Origin: Pseudomonas sp. Leaf58
GTDB lineage: Bacteria > Pseudomonadota > Gammaproteobacteria > Pseudomonadales > Pseudomonadaceae
DNA length: 64,000 nt
Assembly: GCF_003627215.1 (NCBI RefSeq)
Contig: NZ_CP032677.1
Span: 873,501 to 937,500 of the forward strand
Direction of reading: 5' to 3'
A program made the translations under genes and the position numbers. Below are positions 63,380 through 64,000 of this stretch, in pieces (within the stretch, counting starts at the first letter, position 1; every line of letters starts with the position of its first letter). The notes under the pieces are model-generated. The model was not told the DNA's origin, did no database searches, and saw only the letters and a list, made by a program, of their open reading frames with translations.

Positions 63380-63496
63380 ATGGTAGGTGGGAGGTACGTC
63401 GAGCAGTTACAGGTAGCTATCCCAAGACGCCTAGCGGCCTTGCTCCGAGGCTTGATATCGCCTTTGATAGTTGGAAGTTCCTGCTGTGCACTTTAG
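63380..63496 (+). CDS. Possible 38-residue hydrophobic peptide
   Basis: The ATG at 63380 begins two bases after the helix-turn-helix-like gene's stop, with a weak GAGGG site. The product ends in a hydrophobic L-I-S-P-L-I-V-G-S-S segment with a final C-C-A-L. It could be a coupled small membrane peptide or a chance frame; codon use gives no help at this length. Confidence 0.3.
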   Translation: MVGGRYVEQLQVAIPRRLAALLRGLISPLIVGSSCCAL

Positions 63497-63525
63497 GATC
63501 TTGATGATTAAGGTAGGTGCAGGGC

Positions 63526-63735
63526 ATGAAACGAACCGTGGAAGGCATGGCGTTAGCTGGCGAACCGCTTTTGCAGCAGGCGCTAGGAGCAATCAGAGCT
63601 CACCGCAGAGCCGTCGAGCGTGGAGCTCCTGAGGATGAAATTGACAGACTGCGTCTTATGGCAGATTCGCTTTTTCAGACAGTCGTGGACTACCAACTTT
63701 TTAAAGCTGGCGGTCTGTCGGAATCGATCCACTAA
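63526..63735 (+). CDS. Small paralogous protein A
   Basis: A 69-residue acidic and basic helical protein. The second half reads D-R-L-R-L-M-A-D-S-L-F-Q-T-V-V-D-Y-Q-L, which is matched by the next gene (E-R-L-R-Q-V-A-E-S-M-F-Q-S-V-T-D-Y-Q-L). It starts at the ATG 63526 after AGGTAGG. I do not recognise the family. Such small paralogues are seen near island integration modules in pseudomonads; the function is unknown. Confidence 0.72.
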   Translation: MKRTVEGMALAGEPLLQQALGAIRAHRRAVERGAPEDEIDRLRLMADSLFQTVVDYQLFKAGGLSESIH

Positions 63736-63750
63736 GGAGCATGATGGTAA

Positions 63751-63957
63751 ATGCCCAATACGCCTGTAATCCTGTACCCAGATCATCCTGCGTACAATCA
63801 TGCTGTAGAAGCCATGCGTCGCTGGCAGGAAGCGAAGGATGCCGGAGCACCTGCCGTGGAGGTGGAGCGATTGAGGCAGGTCGCAGAGTCAATGTTCCAG
63901 TCTGTCACAGACTATCAGCTTCGAGCTTTTGGGTTACGTGGTGGTCCTGTGCATTGA
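63751..63957 (+). CDS. Small paralogous protein B
   Basis: A 68-residue protein, paralogue of the gene just upstream: both share a basic helix (A-V-E-A-M-R-R-W-Q-E-A / G-A-I-R-A-H-R-R-A-V-E), G-A-P and the RLR-x6-FQ-x-V-x-DYQL block. AAGGAG lies at 63734-63739, upstream of the ATG at 63751. The 15-base gap suggests one transcript with protein A. Function unknown. Confidence 0.75.
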   Translation: MPNTPVILYPDHPAYNHAVEAMRRWQEAKDAGAPAVEVERLRQVAESMFQSVTDYQLRAFGLRGGPVH

Positions 63958-64000
63958 GCGGGCCGTAGAGGAGCGGGGGCTTCACATCGCTTTCTATGTC

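Larger units (their letters stand above)
59312..64000. mobile_element. Left end of a genomic island with serine recombinase
   Basis: From 59312 the base composition falls sharply below that of the chromosomal neighbours. The genes change to an integration module: large serine recombinase, two ParB/RepB-like proteins, a small helix-turn-helix-like protein and small paralogues. The right end and cargo lie beyond the window. No conjugation genes are visible, so it may be a mobilisable or non-conjugative island. Confidence 0.8.

Noticed and set aside
63741..63968. 75-residue open frame overlapping small paralogue B
   Set aside because: It is in another frame of a gene supported by paralogy and reading-frame conservation; the product is Cys/Ser-rich noise.

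Overview
The window is high-GC gamma-proteobacterial DNA whose gene content and order point to the Pseudomonas putida group. Supporting markers are pta next to slyD-like and glutathione peroxidase genes, nadC/DUF1631/ampDE/tatD, a complete fruR-fruBKA fructose PTS, norR-hmp, dsbB-cyoABCDE, selU-selD, and many copies of a roughly 35-bp palindrome of the P. putida REP type. No complete tRNA, rRNA, insertion sequence or CRISPR array was seen. Assignments rest on reading the sequence and on knowledge of the families; no database search was run.

Layout. 1-8.2 kb: end of an MBL-fold hydrolase, OmpA-like lipoprotein, pta, DUF3565 protein, SlyD-like isomerase, glutathione peroxidase, GT4 glycosyltransferase, a soluble two-PAS chemoreceptor and cysZ. 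8.5-15.1 kb: trxB, nadC, DUF1631, ampD-ampE, tatD. 15.1-21.9 kb: LacI-type repressor fruR/cra and the fruBKA operon, with a Cra operator in front of fruB. 22-26.4 kb: DUF3820 protein, PA2169-type helical protein, a dCache-GGDEF diguanylate cyclase, an OprD-type porin and a small exported protein. 26.5-32.8 kb: one leftward operon of membrane-fusion protein, RND pump, response regulator and sensor kinase. 33-36.7 kb: YkgJ-type cysteine-cluster protein, small exported protein, cheV, norR. 36.8-44.5 kb: hmp with NorR/sigma-54 signals, dsbB, an Anr box, and the cytochrome bo3 operon cyoABCDE. 44.8-49.4 kb: alaC-type aminotransferase, an orphan lipase-like protein, a second YkgJ protein, a GNAT and a membrane protein. 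49.4-55 kb: selU-selD divergent from a PhnD/C/E-like ABC transporter, so probably one selenium locus. 55-59.2 kb: GNAT, then an operon of D-amino-acid dehydrogenase, RidA and an amino-acid-binding protein, with a divergent LysR regulator.

At about 59,311 the composition drops abruptly to AT-rich DNA, directly after 21 bases that look like the 3' end of a tRNA on the minus strand. From there to the window end lies the left part of a genomic island. A leftward, translationally overlapping operon encodes a large serine recombinase and two different ParB/RepB-like proteins. Divergent from it are a small helix-turn-helix-like protein and two tandem paralogous small proteins. The cargo of the island is outside the window. 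This recombinase-ParB-ParB module with no ParA is the best candidate here for an under-described mobile system.

Functionally the region joins central carbon intake (fructose PTS, Pta), redox and respiration control (TrxB, GPx, Hmp/NorR, Cyo/Anr, DsbB), cell-wall recycling and beta-lactamase signalling (AmpD/AmpE), selenium metabolism and envelope efflux.
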